DNA of 64,000 nucleotides from Apiosordaria backusii (lineage: Eukaryota; Ascomycota; Sordariomycetes; Sordariales; Lasiosphaeriaceae): assembly GCA_030549205.1 (NCBI GenBank), contig JAUKTV010000002.1, positions 3,038,001-3,102,000 of the forward strand, read 5' to 3'. This document shows positions 34,796-47,255 of this stretch, in pieces; within the stretch, counting starts at the first letter, position 1; each line of letters opens with the position of its first letter. The notes under the pieces were generated by a model. It was not told the origin of the DNA and searched no databases. It worked only from the letters and a program-made list of their open reading frames with translations. The translations under genes were made by a program, and so were the position numbers.

Positions 34796-37146
34796 GGGGG
34801 TTACACAGCAACAACAACAGCACAGCCGGTCTGGTAGAAACATACATACTCCCCGCCGAGTTGCTTGGTTTATGATGGCTGCAAGGGTTGATGGGCAGGA
34901 CCGATTTACTTTTTTTGTGGCGGCTTTTTTGGGAAGGGTCGTCTGGGCCGATGAGTTTATGAACCCACATGCTTTTTTTTGGAAGGGCGACGACATGGAA
35001 GGGTGGTTCCGGAAAATCCATCCTTGTCATGGGACGCTGTACTCATTCCCGGCTTGACCAAGCAGCTCACTTCGAGGCTGAGGGTATACCCCAGGTTATC
35101 AAGTCACCAGATCTGGACACGATCTTTGGTTGGAGCTATTACCAACAGAACCTAACCCCGGATCATGAATATGGGGAATACATGGGGAAGCATCCATCCC
35201 CAACACACAGGAAAACTCATAGCGGGAAAAGTGGGATGACATGTAACACTCTTGTATGATAAAACACTTGCGGGTTTTTTGTATTTCGGAGATCATGGGA
35301 GGAGTTCTGGGAGTTGAAAGAAGGGATGGGAATGGAAAGGGGAAAGGGAAATGGGAATGTTAAGGGGAGCATATGTTTTGAGTGGTTTTTTTAAAAACAA
35401 AGTACTGTATAGATAATCTCTAATGAAATCGAGACGGCATTATCATGAACTGTTGAATATCTTCTATCGGATATTGTGTTGACCTGTGTATACAAACTGT
35501 TGGTAGTTGTTGGGTCTTGCGGGTCGTGGTGATGCGCGTGTCAAAGTGAAGCTGCAGGCAGTGGGTGGTGTGGTGTGGTTCTCAGGGGAAAATCAGGGGT
35601 CCACCCCAGTTGGGGTGGGGAAAGGGGGAGAGGCAAAAATAGCAACCATTCGCCGGGCCAGGCACGAGGCTAGCAACAAAAAGGATGATCCGGCGGGTTG
35701 GATTTGCCGGGTTCTGGTTCTGGAACTTCAGGTTGTTCTAGAAAAGGCACCGGGGCAGCGACAAAGAGGGGAAGAACTTGAGCCCGTACTGCGTATGTAC
35801 TGTCATCAACCATCCGTATGGAGGAAGAATGTCTCTTTTTGAGGTGGTGATAAGGTAGGAAACCCCGGATCAATACTATTTATTGAGCCGCATAGGATGA
35901 ATATTCGCGATGAGGGGAGATCCCACGTGCCATTTTCATCCTGGAGGATTGGATGGTGAGTTCTCAATAGGCAGGCAGGCAGGCTCGGGCAGGCAAGGCA
36001 AGGCAAGGCAAGCAAGGAAAGTAAGCTTATCGACTGGCCATGCCGGCAGGCGCGGGAGGGGATGTGATACAACAGAATACGTCTCGTAGAGAACCAAATG
36101 GAACGTGTCGGTGCATATTGCTTTCTATCTCGATCGAACGACAAAATACAGGAACGGGAACGGAGACGGAAGCAAATTATGACTGTACGGAGAGGTGAAT
36201 GAAACCCGAAAGAACCGATGGGTGTAAGAGTTTAACAAACCACACGACATGGGGTGCAAGCAAAGCTGATGAGGAGAAAGAGCGGGACCGAGTATGGCAG
36301 GTGATTGATGAGAGAGGACGGGAGTTGGGTGATAAGAACCGGAAGTTAGAAAACCCTGGGGATATGGGGGTTGTGGATGGGGAAAGGGGGAAAATGCGAA
36401 ATGGATAGCTTCAAGCACGACAGCCTGGGATTTGAGTGAGTGACAGGGCGAGCGGGCTTGGAAAAGAGATCTCGTGGCGCGCCCGCTGGGGGATTAGCAA
36501 AAAAGATGCGTCGAGGTGGGGCAGAAATGGTCAGACTTTCAGCAAGGGAACACATCCAAATCAGCCCAGAACGACAAGCCACAGTTGATGCTGAGCCACG
36601 ATTTGGCAAAGATTCTTGGTAATAGGGAATTTGTGATTGGTTGAGGGGTGGAATGTGGTGCGGAAGTGGATACATCGGATGGCAGGCGGGCTCGCGGGTC
36701 AGGCCGGGTGAGTCGATGAATGGAGATCCCCCTTGTCTACCGAGTGGTCCGCTTGTTAGGTTGTGTGTTGTGGCAGTCACACGGTGCCAGATTCCAAGGG
36801 CTGGGCTGGGCCAGGCACCGCCGCCTGGGGGGTTTGACATCCAGTTGTCTGGGTTCGGATGTTTTAAATAGGGATGTGTTCCCCCCCGGAAGGCTTTGGG
36901 CTTTTTGTCAATCTTGAATTCTTGATCTGCAAGCTTTAAAAACAAACGATTTGACCTTTGATCGATACTTTGAAACTGGACTATCAACCGTTCGTCGACT
37001 TCAATATCACAACAACAAGCTCCACTTGCTCACTTACACGCGGCCTCGCCCAAGTCAACAACAACAACGACCTTCTTTATAAACTACTACCACTTACTTC
37101 CCTCTCTATTTTCTTGAGAGTCACTCACACAACAAAACCAGCCAAA
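34796..37146. other. Intergenic region between DUF3405 and the small Ser-rich gene
   Basis: About 2.35 kb without a supported gene. A GGCAG/GGCAA simple repeat lies at 35970-36018. Bases 36900-37146 look like a core promoter and leader: ctttataaac at about 37076, then CA/CT-rich sequence up to the ATG at 37147. Confidence 0.45.
35970..36018. repeat. GGCAG/GGCAA simple-sequence repeat
   Basis: Tandem ggca-g then ggca-a pentamer/tetramer units, imperfect, in the intergenic spacer. Likely replication-slippage repeat without coding role. Confidence 0.8.
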
Positions 37147-37401
37147 ATGTCCCCAACACACACAATGTCGGCACACCTGTGCAAGCAAATCGTCTCCTCC
37201 TGGCGCGAGAGCAGACAGAGCAGACACTCCTCCCCAGAATCCAGTCCCCTCCCCTCCCCACCCAACAACGCGACCTCTTACTTCCCTCGTTCTCTCTCGC
37301 CAAAGAGCTCCATGGACAACGGCGACCGTCATCATGACACCTCGGTCCCTATTTCAAGGCAAACATCAAACAGCAACAACTGGCGATGGGGGTCTCGTTA
37401 G
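37147..37401 (+). CDS. Small Ser-rich hypothetical protein (84 aa)
   Basis: The 84-residue ORF begins at an ATG with a near-ideal context (gccaaaATGTC) after a TATA-like box and a CA-rich leader. The product is Ser/Pro/Asn-rich (SSPESSPLPSPPNN), lacks a signal peptide or membrane segment, and is predicted disordered. No domain is recognised. The promoter-like layout rather than the protein supports it; it could be a short conserved regulator or a chance ORF in a non-coding transcript. Confidence 0.45.
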   Translation: MSPTHTMSAHLCKQIVSSWRESRQSRHSSPESSPLPSPPNNATSYFPRSLSPKSSMDNGDRHHDTSVPISRQTSNSNNWRWGSR

Positions 37402-39217
37402 AGCTGGCTATGTGCGGAGTTTAGGCGGAAGGGTGGTGGTCCGAAGAGGGAAGGAGGATGGGGGGTATTATCGTACGATTGAAAGAGGCGACCACACCAC
37501 ACCACACCATCTTGTTTTAATACGACTACGACAAACACCCACACCATTCTCATGGGAGCCTTTCGAGCCATGTTGCAAGGAATGCCTGGATTGGCAACCC
37601 GTGATGGAGGGAGATGCAAGCCCTTGGTGACACACACTCACACACCACAGAGACATGGGGAATGGGGAGGGTTCAGTCAAACACCATACACATCACACAC
37701 CAACACAACGAAATGATTGCATTCAGGGCGGCTTGGCTGCAGGAACTGGACTGGAACTGGAACTGGAACTGGATGAGAGAGAGGGATAGGCACATCATTT
37801 GCAGCCACACACGCAGCACTGGTTGGTTAGCCGGGCGCATACGGAGTTAACGGACGGTTTCCATTGCTTTTACTTTATTATCACATTATACCAGTACCAA
37901 TTTTATTTTAACAAGTTACCCTCTTTTTTTCATCATCAGCTTTGACGATGTCGCAATATCCCTTGATTTATGATCATGTCATTTTCTGTGTGGAAAGTTG
38001 GCAGTTTGGTCTTGCTTGTAATGCAATGAGAATGGTGCAATCGACACTAATCATGACAGCCCCCTTCCATTCTATCAAAGCAAAAATGATCTGGCCGCTT
38101 CGGTGCCGGCCATTTCTTTTCTCTCTTTACTACTGAAGTGACAGCCTGCTTGGGATTATGGGTCGTTTTTGCGGTGATGTTACACAAAGCCTTGTTTATT
38201 AAAGGATGGTTCGATGGGTGAGAAAATGTCATGCCATTTTTATCTAAAAGGGTATGTATGTATGCAAAGCCACCACCACCCGCAGTCCGCCGCCGTTTTT
38301 TCTGACCGCATTCTCAGGCTTGTCCTGTACATAAATGAAATGGAACGCTCGGTTCGCACAGTGTGGGGAAGCTCGATCGGACCCGGAGAGAAAAGCGGTA
38401 CGGGAAGCTGAGCCGGGTCTGGCTCTGGAAGAGATCCATCGGGGAAAGGTTATCGAGAGCGGCTGCAGGTGGGTTGGTAGGAAAGGCCCCACAGTTTTCC
38501 CGTTTTGAAACTCGCAAACGGGCTGAACGGGTACGGCAATCGATTAGTATCGGGATCGGGAGCGGGAACGGTTGGGTAGCCGGCGGTTGGTTATCAATGC
38601 TGGTGCCGATGTGGCTGGCTGTTGATGCGTAACGGTTGAGCGTGTTGTTGCTTTTTCTGGCTTGGTAGAGAAACAGGCCATGAACTTGATATCAAATTCG
38701 AAACATGCTGGTTTTTTCTCATGTATTAGCTCATGTCGGAACTTGTTGAGATATGTGAGTGAATGCAAATAAATCATGTCTTGTTTGTAAATCTTGAATA
38801 CTTTTTGTACAATCTTCTTTTATCCTCGTTGATACCCAACTTCCCACGACCCAAAATTACAGGTATATCTTTCTACTATATATACACTTCTCTCTCTTCC
38901 TTCCTTAATGATCTGCTCGGGTATCCTCTCGATACTTCCCCCCAAAAGAAAAACGCCACCCCGCCCGGTGTATGCTTGCTTGCTTTCGTATGTCAATATC
39001 AAACAAATGCCTCTCCGCTATACCCACCCGCTAATCATCATGCTGCTCTTCTGTGTGTATGCTCCCTGTGACTATTGTACACGTGAATAAATAAAAACGC
39101 TGGTAAAAAAATATAACAGAAAAGGTGGCCGGTAACCAAAAAGTGAATGAGAAACGAAAAAGAAAGAAAAAAAAGACGTCATCATTCTAGTTCGTCATGA
39201 CAGTCTGTGTAAAGTTG
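37402..39217. other. Intergenic region between the small Ser-rich gene and the CFEM gene
   Basis: 3' flanks of convergent genes. It includes a tandem GGAACT repeat at about 37742-37773 and AT-rich segments at 37860-37930 and 38640-39210. No supported gene is seen. Confidence 0.5.
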
Positions 39218-42200
39218 TTATCGCACATTCAAAAATAAATCATCCCCCCTCCTCGTCGGCGTGAGTTCGGGCACCCATCCCGGAGTGATAGGGGGCATCT
39301 CATCGACAACTCCAGGGTCTGCCCTCTGCCAGTTTGTCCTGGCGGCTTTCCGCTGGTAGGAGTCGCTGCTGTTTGCCAGGGTTAAGGCCGCGGCTCTGTC
39401 TGGGCCGCGGCGTTTGGCTAGGAGGAGGGAGGATTGGCTGCTGTGGGCTGAGTTAGAGCCTAGCCCTGAGCCTGGGCCGGACATGGCGACGGCGCTGTCG
39501 ATGGGGGTTTGGGATTGGGATTGAGACTGGGATTGGGTTGGTGCTGGGGAGGGATATGGGGCGGGGTTGGAAGGGGGGATGTAGGGTTTGTATTGTTGTT
39601 GCGGTTGCGGTTGCTGTTGCGGTTGCTGCCGCTGTTGTGGTTGGGAGGGGTATTGTTGGGGATAAGGGGGTTGGTTGTAAGGAGGTGCTTGGGCGTATTG
39701 CTGTGGTTGCTGAGGACGGCGCTGCTGCTGAGGGTAGGGTTGTTGCGGCTGCTGCTGAGGATACTGTCGTTGCTGCTGCTGCTGTTGCTGCTGCGGTCGG
39801 GTGTCATATCTCCTTGGAGGGATATTCTCACCAGGAATCTCATACTGAGGTCTAGTTTGCTGTGCGGGCCTGGGTTGTGACTGCGACCCTCCCCAATACG
39901 AAGCTGGGTTCGACAACCTCTTCTGGCTGCGGAAATACTGGTCCTCGATAGTGGGAGCGCGAGTATCAGGAGAGCCGGTTCTCATCTGCCCTGGGTTGCG
40001 GACTGGCATTGGGTTGAGGCTGGCGCCATATGTCGGCCGTTTGGGGCCCGATGGTGCTGGCATTCTCATCGGTTGCACGCTTCCTTCGGCAGGCTTTGAA
40101 TGTCCAGGGTGCCAGACATTATACTGATGCCCTCGAGGAAGAAGATCGGACCCCCTGCTGCCTCTGCTATTTCTATCAGCTCGCTCGGGAATAGGCGGTG
40201 GCTGCGCTGCTTCGGCGCGTTTCCGGATCTTTGGGTATGTGACCGGAGACTTTCCGGGAGAAATCGGCGTGTTTGGTGATTCTGCAACAGGAGAGAGGTC
40301 CACTTGAATTTCGTCTTCGATGATTGCGTCGTCCTCGTATGGTGATCGAGCAGGTGTCTCGATTGCTTCCTGGGAGTTTCTTCGATTTGCCCTCCTGGTA
40401 GACCGTCTCTTGCTCCTCTCGCCAGTCAGCTCCCGCCCTTCCCGAATCATGTCAAAGTATGTGTCCGGTGTTTTGCCCTGGTTCCTACTTAGTTCGGGAG
40501 AGCTCGTAAGAGTTTCGGCGGTCTGTGATGACCTGTTGGCAGGATTCTGTCTCGAAACCTGTGGCTCCCGGCGCTGATCCTTGAAAGCAATCGGGGACCC
40601 GAGCATCTTGGAACTTTCCTTGGAAGGAATTCTCAGAGGTGACACCAAGGCATTTGGTGAGAACATTAGGTACGCATCTTTGGCCCGTTCAGCCCTCGTC
40701 TTGTGTTCAGGGCTCGGGAGTTCGGCTTGAGCCAGGGCAACAGGAGCCACCTGGGATTTTGGCAGTGGAGGCACAGCCTTGTTCTTGTTGGCAGCAGGCT
40801 CTGGTCTCTGTTCTGGTCTTTGCTCCGATCTTTGCGCTGGCGCATTCCGCAACACCCAATTGCCTCCCTTGTCGGCAAAATACATGGCCGTGGCGGACTG
40901 AGGATCGCTCGGTGGGGGCCGCCAGACAGATGCCTTTGCAGTTTTGGCTGTTTCGACCTCTCCATCCTCAGCGAACTCGGTAACAACACTATCTGTTCGG
41001 TTGGCAGGGGCGCGATAAATGCGCTCCTGAGGTCGCGGTATCGCGAGAGTCAACGTGGGCTTCGGTGGGCTTCTATCTCCCACTTGAGGTTGTGTCTGCG
41101 CTGGAGCAGGCGAGTTCAAGACCACGTTCGGAACGCTGCTTTGGACTTGAACTTTTGGAGAAGCGGTGCGGGCCAGCTTCGGGGCAGTGACCATGGTAGC
41201 GTTCGCGAACAGCGATGCGTCTAGACCAACACCAACACCCGGAACCCGTCTCCCAGAGTTGGTATTACTGACAGTCGGAGTCAGGTTCCATCGCGGGTCG
41301 TTGGGGTCTCTCTGAGCTGGAATCCGAGCCAGGGGACTCGAGATCTGAAGACCAGGGAATACACTGGTCCTTCCATTGTTTGGAGACTCCTTCATTTTGG
41401 CGAACCCAGAGTCACCACCTTCCAAATCACCATATCTCCTCCGCCGAATACACCTGGCCAGAAATATCAATCCAATACCCAGCAGCACCATGGCAGCGCA
41501 TCCGACTACAATTCCCACGATTTGCCCAGTGCTTAATTTTTGCTGAGCATCTGATGCAATTGGTGCTGCGGTTGATGGGCTTGTTTCTGTCGGGTTCGGA
41601 TCGGTGGCTGTAGCAACTGGAGGCCGTGTCCGAGAGGCAGTAGATGTCGTACTTGGTACTGTTGTTGATGATGTTCCGGTGACTGCCGATGACCTCGTTG
41701 GTGATGGTGTTGGAACGATCAAACCACCCGTCCCAGTGGGACGAATCAAAGTAGCTGTAAGGGTCTCATGTGTCCTCGGCGCAGCTTTTGAGACACCCAC
41801 ACACATGTTATAAGCCGTCGAAGTTGTATCGCCTTCACGCTTGTCAGCAAATCCATACACACCATACCCCAACCCTTTCCTCAAGAGACTCACTGGTTGA
41901 ATCCCTCCCCTGGCAACTGCCCAACTGGCTCTCTCCAATTATGCACGACACTGCCCCCTCTCCCACTGTATACCCCGACAGTCCAGTCTGTCGACACAGA
42001 CATTGCAACGACGGCGAGTTCCCACATATCCTCGAGTCGAAGTTCGCCGCGATAAACGACCGGAAGCACTCTTGAGCGCACTGTGGCACAAAGTTGAGGA
42101 TCTCTGAGGTGACGTTCTTGGTCTGTTGTTGTTGGGCAGTAACAGCAGCGGTAAACAGTGTCGTCCATAATGTGAGGCATAGTAAGAACAGCTTATATGC

Positions 42201-42218
42201 CATTCTCTGAAGCAACAT
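39218..42218 (-). CDS. CFEM-domain membrane protein with Gln-rich cytosolic tail
   Basis: Receptor-like surface protein of the fungal CFEM class. Exons 42218..41894 and 41832..39218 give 979 residues; the 61-nt intron splits the CFEM domain (acc-a/gc, phase 1). The start at 42218 precedes a signal peptide (second ATG at 42203). The CFEM domain (about residues 34-115) has all eight cysteines: PQC, QEC, RIC, LQC, LC, VSC, GSC and NMC. A Ser/Thr/Pro-rich, likely O-glycosylated stalk leads to one membrane segment (IVGIVVGCAAMVLLGIGLIF) and a basic stop (RCIRRRRYG). The long cytosolic tail is disordered, with a strongly Gln/Pro-rich stretch encoded at 39590-39800. CFEM proteins act in haem uptake, adhesion or signalling; a tail this long favours signalling or scaffolding. 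There is no seven-helix region, so it is not a Pth11-type receptor. Confidence 0.87.
39590..39800 (-). repeat. Imperfect CAG/CAA (polyglutamine) repeat
   Basis: Coding-strand CAG/CAA codons with interspersed Pro, Tyr and Arg codons encode a Gln-rich low-complexity segment of the CFEM protein tail, including an eight-Gln run. Length is likely variable between strains. Confidence 0.8.
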
Positions 42219-44578
42219 CTGTTGATAGCACACGTCAGCTCATTGCATTCTTGTTTCATTCGGGACCACCCTTTTTGTTGAGATACCCACCTCAAAAGGA
42301 CCTTCAGTCCATCTGCATATTCAACAATAGAGCCTTCCAACCTTCTCTTTCGTCCGAACAAAGGTCCTTCTTCAATAATCTAGGTCCGCCAAGCTCGTGT
42401 ATGGAGGCCTATGGGTATAGCCAGTGGCGGGTTACCTCAGCGGTTGGGGGGCGTGCAGGTGAGTGACGACAGGGCAGAAAGCGGCCGACCTGGTCTGGTC
42501 TCGGTGAGGGTGTATAGACATTAAGGGTTGAGGACGACGACCAGCATCTCTCATATATCGTATCCAAGATAACACTGTAGGAGAGAGAGATAGAGTAGGA
42601 AAATAGCAATGATCATAACATGAAGAAACAAAACATGGAAAAAAGTCGTTCGTCTGAAGAAACCCAGAAACCAATATGACCCCTATCACACACACAAACC
42701 TCGAAAAGGAAATAGAAAGAAGAGAAACTTGAAACAAGAAGAACAGAGAAAAGGGATGTGATACAGGGACCCGGAATGAACTTGAAGAAAAGAAGGAGAA
42801 GCAGGAAGGAAAGAAAGAGACCCGACAAGAAATGATGCGTGTGTGTCACACACACACCCTACAAACCTTGGCTTGGTTGTCATCTCAATCGATCTTTGAA
42901 CCGCGGCGGGTAAGGCCACACCAGACCACACCATCCCATATGGCATCCCCATATCTGGCGTGGCTTGACAAACCTGGAAGGGGTTGCTTGCCGCTGAGCG
43001 CGTCTGTGAAGTCTCTTGCATTGTACCCGTCCCAATCTAGGCAACCCACCCATCTGCTGCGCTTAATGATACCGTTGCGCCAGCTCAACCACACATATCC
43101 CACCATCCACCCATACACACCCTCTTTTGGGTTTCTTGGTATGAGTCGTCCCTTACCCCTGCCGCGGATGTGCATACCGGGCGGGAAGAAGTACCGCACA
43201 CTGCCCTGCCGCACTTAGTGTCTGTACTTCGCCCACAACCTCCTACCTTAATCACCACCAAAAAAAAAGAGCCTCGTTGCGTCATCTCACTACCTTGCCC
43301 ATTCCGCCTCTCCCTCAGCTTTCCCATCATTCCCGTCTTTTCAGTTCCAAACAATCCAAATTTTGAAACTCATCTCCCGAACCCCCTCACAAAAAAAAAG
43401 CAAACAATCCCATCTTCTCCCCATCAACCCCTCCCCAACGTGTGGCTGACCCCTTGCATCACCCAACCAGCGCAACCCACTCCCACCCCACTCCCACCCC
43501 ACACTGTACCTCCCTCTCAACTCATCCAAACACAGCCATCTTTTCCCTGTGACTGGTTCGCTGTAAAAGCATGCAATGCCAGCAAAAAAGAATTGGGTCA
43601 AGGTGCAGTGGGTGGGTGTGTAGGCGCTTACACCAACCCCACCCAGCGCCTAAAAATGGCTTCCTTCGTCAAGAAGGGGCGGAATCCTCCCTCATTGGTC
43701 AATAAATACACCCAATCCATTCAGACGTCTTTATTTTCTGCAGAGAGATGTCTTACACAAGTACTTGTTCTTGGCAAGCAGGTACAGCCACACATGTGTT
43801 TGTTTGTCGATGAATGTACTCGCTCGGCTGTGGGATATTTCGGGCGAGTACGTATGGTCACGGAGACAGAAAAAGAGAACCAAATCCGGGGAAATAGACC
43901 ACCGTTACATCTTACATACCACAAGATTCCCGAATGTCCCTTTCAGGCGAAGCATTCTGACACAGGCACAGGAAATAAACATTTCTTCATGACATAGCAA
44001 CAATGAATAGGGCTGATGCAGGTAACTCATGGAACGATCGACGGAAGTACACCACCTACGTCAAAAACTTACCGCTGGGACCTGCGCAAGCGCCCTTGGT
44101 CTCTCAACAACTCCCAAAGTCCTTAACTCCCCTTCGGCAAAACGACATGCACGGCAACCAGCTGTGATACACGGATGCTGTAGGGACCCGAGTGGGATAA
44201 TAAAATCCCCAGGACCCCGGCGGCGCCAAACACCCCTAAACAACAATACCATTCTCTCGTGTCAGGCACCCTCGGTAATGGAGAAAAATTTCCCGGCTCA
44301 TATTCGCCTTTTGGTATCTAACAAATGTCTCTGCGTGCTCAAGTACATACATGCCCACCACGCAAAAGCTCAATTTCTCATAAAACTCCCTCCCATAAAG
44401 TGCAAATTTTCGTCCATTGTCATGCAAGTTCTTGCCCATATCAACAACACCTCTTCCTCCATCAAGAACTTCTAAAGTCGGCTGCAATAGCCGCATAGGA
44501 CAGCAAGATGACTGTCATCTCACATTAAGCTGTCAGGGACATTCTCTCCCACCGATCACTGCCTCGCCCAGAGCTGAA
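42219..44578. other. Intergenic region between DBP5 and the CFEM gene
   Basis: It contains the CFEM promoter and the DBP5 3' flank. A 275-codon plus-strand frame (43170-43997) begins without ATG, is dominated by Pro/Thr/Ser low complexity and shows no motif, so I do not call it. Tandem CCCACTCCCAC units occur near 43480-43505. Confidence 0.45.
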
Positions 44579-46086
44579 CTAATTCCCAAGGGCATTAGGC
44601 GCATAATCGGGACGGGCACGGCTCGACTTGATGACATCCTGAACCTTCTTCTCGGTCAAGTCCCAGTCGTCAGGGCTGAGCTGAACAAGGTCGATGCCGT
44701 AGTGGTTGGCAATCTCTGACAGCGCCTCGTAGCTCCTTCTGTCGTAGACGAAGCTGATGGAGACACCGACACGACCAAAGCGACCGGTACGGCCAATACG
44801 GTGGAGATAGGTCTCCATGTCCGGCACGCCGGCGCCGGGTCCCTTCATCGGAATATCGTAGTTGATGACCATGGAGACACTGGACACATCGATACCACGA
44901 GCCAAGACGTTGGTCGTAATGAGAACCTTGGAGCGGCCAGAACGGAAGTCGTCGAGAAGAGCGTCACGATTCTGACCCTCAAACGCACCGTGGAGAGCAG
45001 ACACCTTGTGGCCATCTGCCTCCATACGGCGCTGAATCTCGTTGGCACTCTCACGAGTCTATATTCCTTGATTAGCACAAGAAACGCACACGTGCGTGGC
45101 CAAAAATACTTACGCGGACGAAGATGACAGATGAGCCGATCGTCATCAAACCATAGAGCTTGCAAAGCACATCATACTTTTTGCTCTCATCAGGGCAATC
45201 CATGTACATCTGGGAAATACCCTTGACTGTGAGCTCGGTGTGACGAAGCTTGATCTCGTTGGCGTTGGGCGCAAACTTCTGGGCGAATCTGTGAACATTG
45301 TCGGGGAAGGTGGCGGAAAACAGAAGAATCTGGATGGTCTTTGGGAGCAGCCTATGTTTTGTCAGTAAGCTAGCCTTTGCTGCTCAGGATGGTTAAATCT
45401 TACCCCTTGACACGCACACACTGCTCACCCAGACCCTGCTGGTCCAACATGTTGTCGGCCTCGTCAATAACGAGCAGCTTGAGCTGAGACACGTCGAACT
45501 GGCGGCGTCTGATAAGGTCCATGACGGTACCCGGAGTTCCCACGACGATGCTAGCCCTGACACCAGTCTCACGCGAAACTTCGCCGGGAATAGCGGCCTG
45601 CACAATCAAGTTTTCGCAGAATTGACCGATTGTCTGGATAACACCCTGGATCTGACGAGCAAGCTCTCTGCTGGGGGCGAGAAGAAGCGCCTGGGGTTGC
45701 TGAGGCTTGCTAAGGTCGACGCGCGCAAGACAAGTAAGGACGAAGGCAGCAGTCTTGCCTGTGCCGGACTGTGACTGAGCAATCATGTTGGTAGGGGGGT
45801 CGCTGATCATCAAAGGGAGGGCTCTCTCTTGGATCTTGGATGGCTTCTTGAAGTTCATAGCTAAGAGACCATCGTTGATCGCCTTGGGGAGGCCAAGCTC
45901 CTCGAAGGATTGGACTGAAAAGAGGGGGCTCTCGGCATCGTTCTGGAGATCGGCGAGTTTGACTTCGACGTCGTAGGCGTTCTCGACGATACCAACGCTA
46001 TTGGCACCTTCAGTTGGGTCCTCGACTTGGGGGGCGGCGCCCGCGGCCTCGTCTGGCTTGGTGATGCGACTGGCGAGGTCGGCCAT
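44579..46086 (-). CDS. DBP5: DEAD-box ATP-dependent RNA helicase DBP5
   Basis: RNA helicase acting at the cytoplasmic face of the nuclear pore, where Gle1/IP6-stimulated ATP hydrolysis strips export factors from mRNA. Exons 46086..45404, 45351..45114 and 45058..44579 give 466 residues, the usual size. The start is ATG 46086 (MADLASRITKPDEAAG). Motifs in order: Q-motif region FEELGLPKAI...KPSKIQERALPLM, Walker A SQSGTGKT (residues 104-111), DEAD at 208-211 (VIDEADNML), SAT in LLFSATFPDN, ARGIDV and HRIGRTGR. Sequences SPLFSVQSFEELGL and DRRSYEALSEIANHYGIDL favour Dbp5 over eIF4A. Both introns begin gtaag. Divergent from BZZ1. Confidence 0.95.
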
Positions 46087-47255
46087 GGCTGCGACTTTTC
46101 GGGAGTTGTGGTTACCGAGTAGACTGCGGGGGACTTCAGTTGGTATAAGCTGCGCGGACTTGAGGTTTGGAGAAGAAGGTGGGGGAAGGGATTTATTGTG
46201 AAGGAAGGCGCAAGGGACTGGTCATCGAAGATGACGGCGAGTCGCGGATCACGTCCCGATGTTGTCTTCGCGACCAGCTGTCAGTGGGAAAGAGGTAGAA
46301 AGACTTACGCTCAGGAAAACAGTTGAGAGGTGATTGGCTGCCTGAACCAAAACAATGTCGTGTACAGAAACCCGGAAGGTTGCCGTGGGATGAAAAGCTT
46401 CCTCAAAGTTACTACAAAGGAAAGAAGAAGCTTGGTTTGGTTGTTCGCTTTCCGGAAACCAAAGCAGCGGCTCGACAATGGTGGGGCTGCAACTGCAACT
46501 GCAGTTGAAGCTGCTTGGTTTGGCGGGGTATCTGACACTAGCGCCGGTGCCTGACAAGTTAGGCTTCACCCCACCATTGCTACGCTCAACAATCAGGGTC
46601 CTCTGTTAGTGCTACCTGCAAACAACAAGCAGCAACTCTAACAGCAAACACTGCTCCCCAAGACAGATGAACTCTTGAACATTTCATTGTTGCACTGTCT
46701 CTCGAGCCGGATTCGATCTGTCCCCTGTCTAAGTCAGATCCTAGACTAGGGGGCGTGGACTTCTTTCAAGCTACGTACCTAAGTACGTAAGCACCTGTCT
46801 GTCTGATAGCGTCATGTAGGATACAGATACAATACAAATGAAGAGACACTGCAAGACGCTATTTCCAACTTGTCAATGTCCATGGTTTGGGAGCTGATCT
46901 TGGGTGAGCCGCTGATCTTGGCATATGGGCTGCGCAGGGCGCACTGATGCTGCAAGCTGCAGCCCGCTGGGGTACATTCATTTTTAGCCACCTTACCTCA
47001 CTGGCTGTGGAGGGGTCACCATGCAACTCCGCGTGTTGCTTCGCCGGGCCGGTTACCAGATCCCTCATCCACCACCGCCCACGAACACTATTCTGGCCAA
47101 GCGATGCGCGGATACTGCGGGCCTGCCATCATAATATCTAAAGATAATCTTTTGCATGCCTACGCTTTGCTGCCTATCGTGCATGATTAGAATCGGAAAC
47201 AGCTTCGTGGCGGTCTAGGAAGCCCGAGGGACACGCCGGAACGGAATCGGGAATC
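46087..47255. promoter_or_regulatory. Divergent upstream region of DBP5 and BZZ1
   Basis: The 1.17-kb spacer between two divergent start codons must hold both promoters. A short palindromic element (tacgtacctaagtacgta) lies at about 46773-46790. No supported gene is seen. Confidence 0.5.

Noticed and set aside
43170..43997. 275-codon plus-strand ORF between CFEM and DBP5 genes
   Set aside because: It begins with GTG rather than ATG, is dominated by Pro/Thr/Ser low complexity from CA-rich DNA, and has no conserved motif.
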